From: Flavobacteriales bacterium
Lineage (GTDB): Bacteria; Bacteroidota; Bacteroidia; Flavobacteriales_E; Vicingaceae
NCBI GenBank assembly: GCA_026196775.1
Contig: JAPHUD010000003.1
Coordinates: 121,963 to 185,962, forward strand
DNA length: 64,000 nucleotides
Direction: 5' to 3'
Made by a program: the position numbers and the translations under genes. Below the pieces are notes generated by a model, which saw nothing but the letters and a program-made list of their open reading frames with translations, was not told the DNA's origin and did not search any database. This document shows, piece by piece, positions 63,893 to 64,000 of this stretch; position 1 is the first letter of the stretch, and each line of letters starts with the position of its first letter.

Positions 63893-64000
63893 ATGAGAGA
63901 TAAAAGTTTCAAAAAAATTGTCTTCACAATCAAGTGGTTAAGGGGTGTAAGAAATAAAAGTAAAAAAAAAGTTATAAAAAGTTTTGGGAAAAGGAAAAGA
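63893..64000 (+). CDS. possible 5' end of a gene running off the window
   Basis: From ATG at 63893 the frame stays open for 36 codons to the last base, encoding a very basic peptide (MRDKSFKKIVFTIKWLRGVR then lysine-rich). In AT-rich DNA this may be chance. The stretch 63714-63892 between it and the B12 promoter shows nothing else recognisable. Confidence 0.2.
   Translation, partial: MRDKSFKKIVFTIKWLRGVRNKSKKKVIKSFGKRKR

Overview
The window reads as a low-GC chromosome segment of a Bacteroidota member, most likely in or near the Flavobacteriales. Evidence: promoter -7 boxes of the TAnnTTTG type, almost no Shine-Dalgarno sequences, several secreted proteins with type IX secretion (T9SS) C-terminal sorting domains, a serine palmitoyltransferase of the sphingolipid pathway, futalosine-type menaquinone synthesis, and the family's usual DUF423/DUF1275/TerC set. 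No tRNA, rRNA, IS element or CRISPR array was seen.

Layout. 1-1657: the 3' part of an AAA ATPase gene coupled to a DUF4435 TOPRIM-type gene, which resembles the PARIS (AriA/AriB) defence pair. 1658-9117: a complete histidine operon (hisG-D-C-B-H-A-F-IE) preceded by a his leader peptide with seven-residue HHHHFHH core and an intrinsic terminator, and interrupted by two palindromic dispersed repeats. 9218-18094: uvrA, ridA, an arginine decarboxylase plus a deoxyhypusine-synthase-like enzyme (polyamines), a DinB/Crp/membrane-protein group and serine palmitoyltransferase. 18319-20880: FecCD-type permease, its ATPase and a LOG-family enzyme. 21055-25864: three envelope genes built from beta-barrels, TSP3 calcium repeats and SPOR domains. 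25912-38567: housekeeping metabolism (fructose-1,6-bisphosphatase, aspartate kinase, saccharopine-dehydrogenase-like enzyme, futalosine hydrolase, protein repair methyltransferase) followed by a surface polysaccharide group.

39745-43327 is a minus-strand operon that looks copper-related: a CNGKC small protein, a CDLC outer-membrane barrel, an MbnP-like lipoprotein and an MbnH/MauG-like di-haem enzyme. 43389-48637 holds a T9SS subtilase and membrane proteins. 49612-51360 is an unusual patch: three unrecognised minus-strand genes separated by long palindromes bounded by GCCAAC/GTTGGC, resembling integron-type gene cassettes. 51564-57439 holds lolD, an outer-membrane protein and a 1448-residue T9SS subtilase with near-identical internal repeats.

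57594-63690 is a vitamin B12 acquisition operon on the minus strand, under a clear cobalamin riboswitch: a DUF4465 protein and a second surface protein, both with T9SS sorting domains, a DUF71/COG2102 ATP-pyrophosphatase, the TonB-dependent receptor BtuB and a BtuG-like beta-propeller lipoprotein. The strongest leads for follow-up are the MbnPH-like copper operon, the T9SS-exported B12 capture proteins, the his attenuator, the cassette-like patch, and the SPOR/TSP3 envelope trio.
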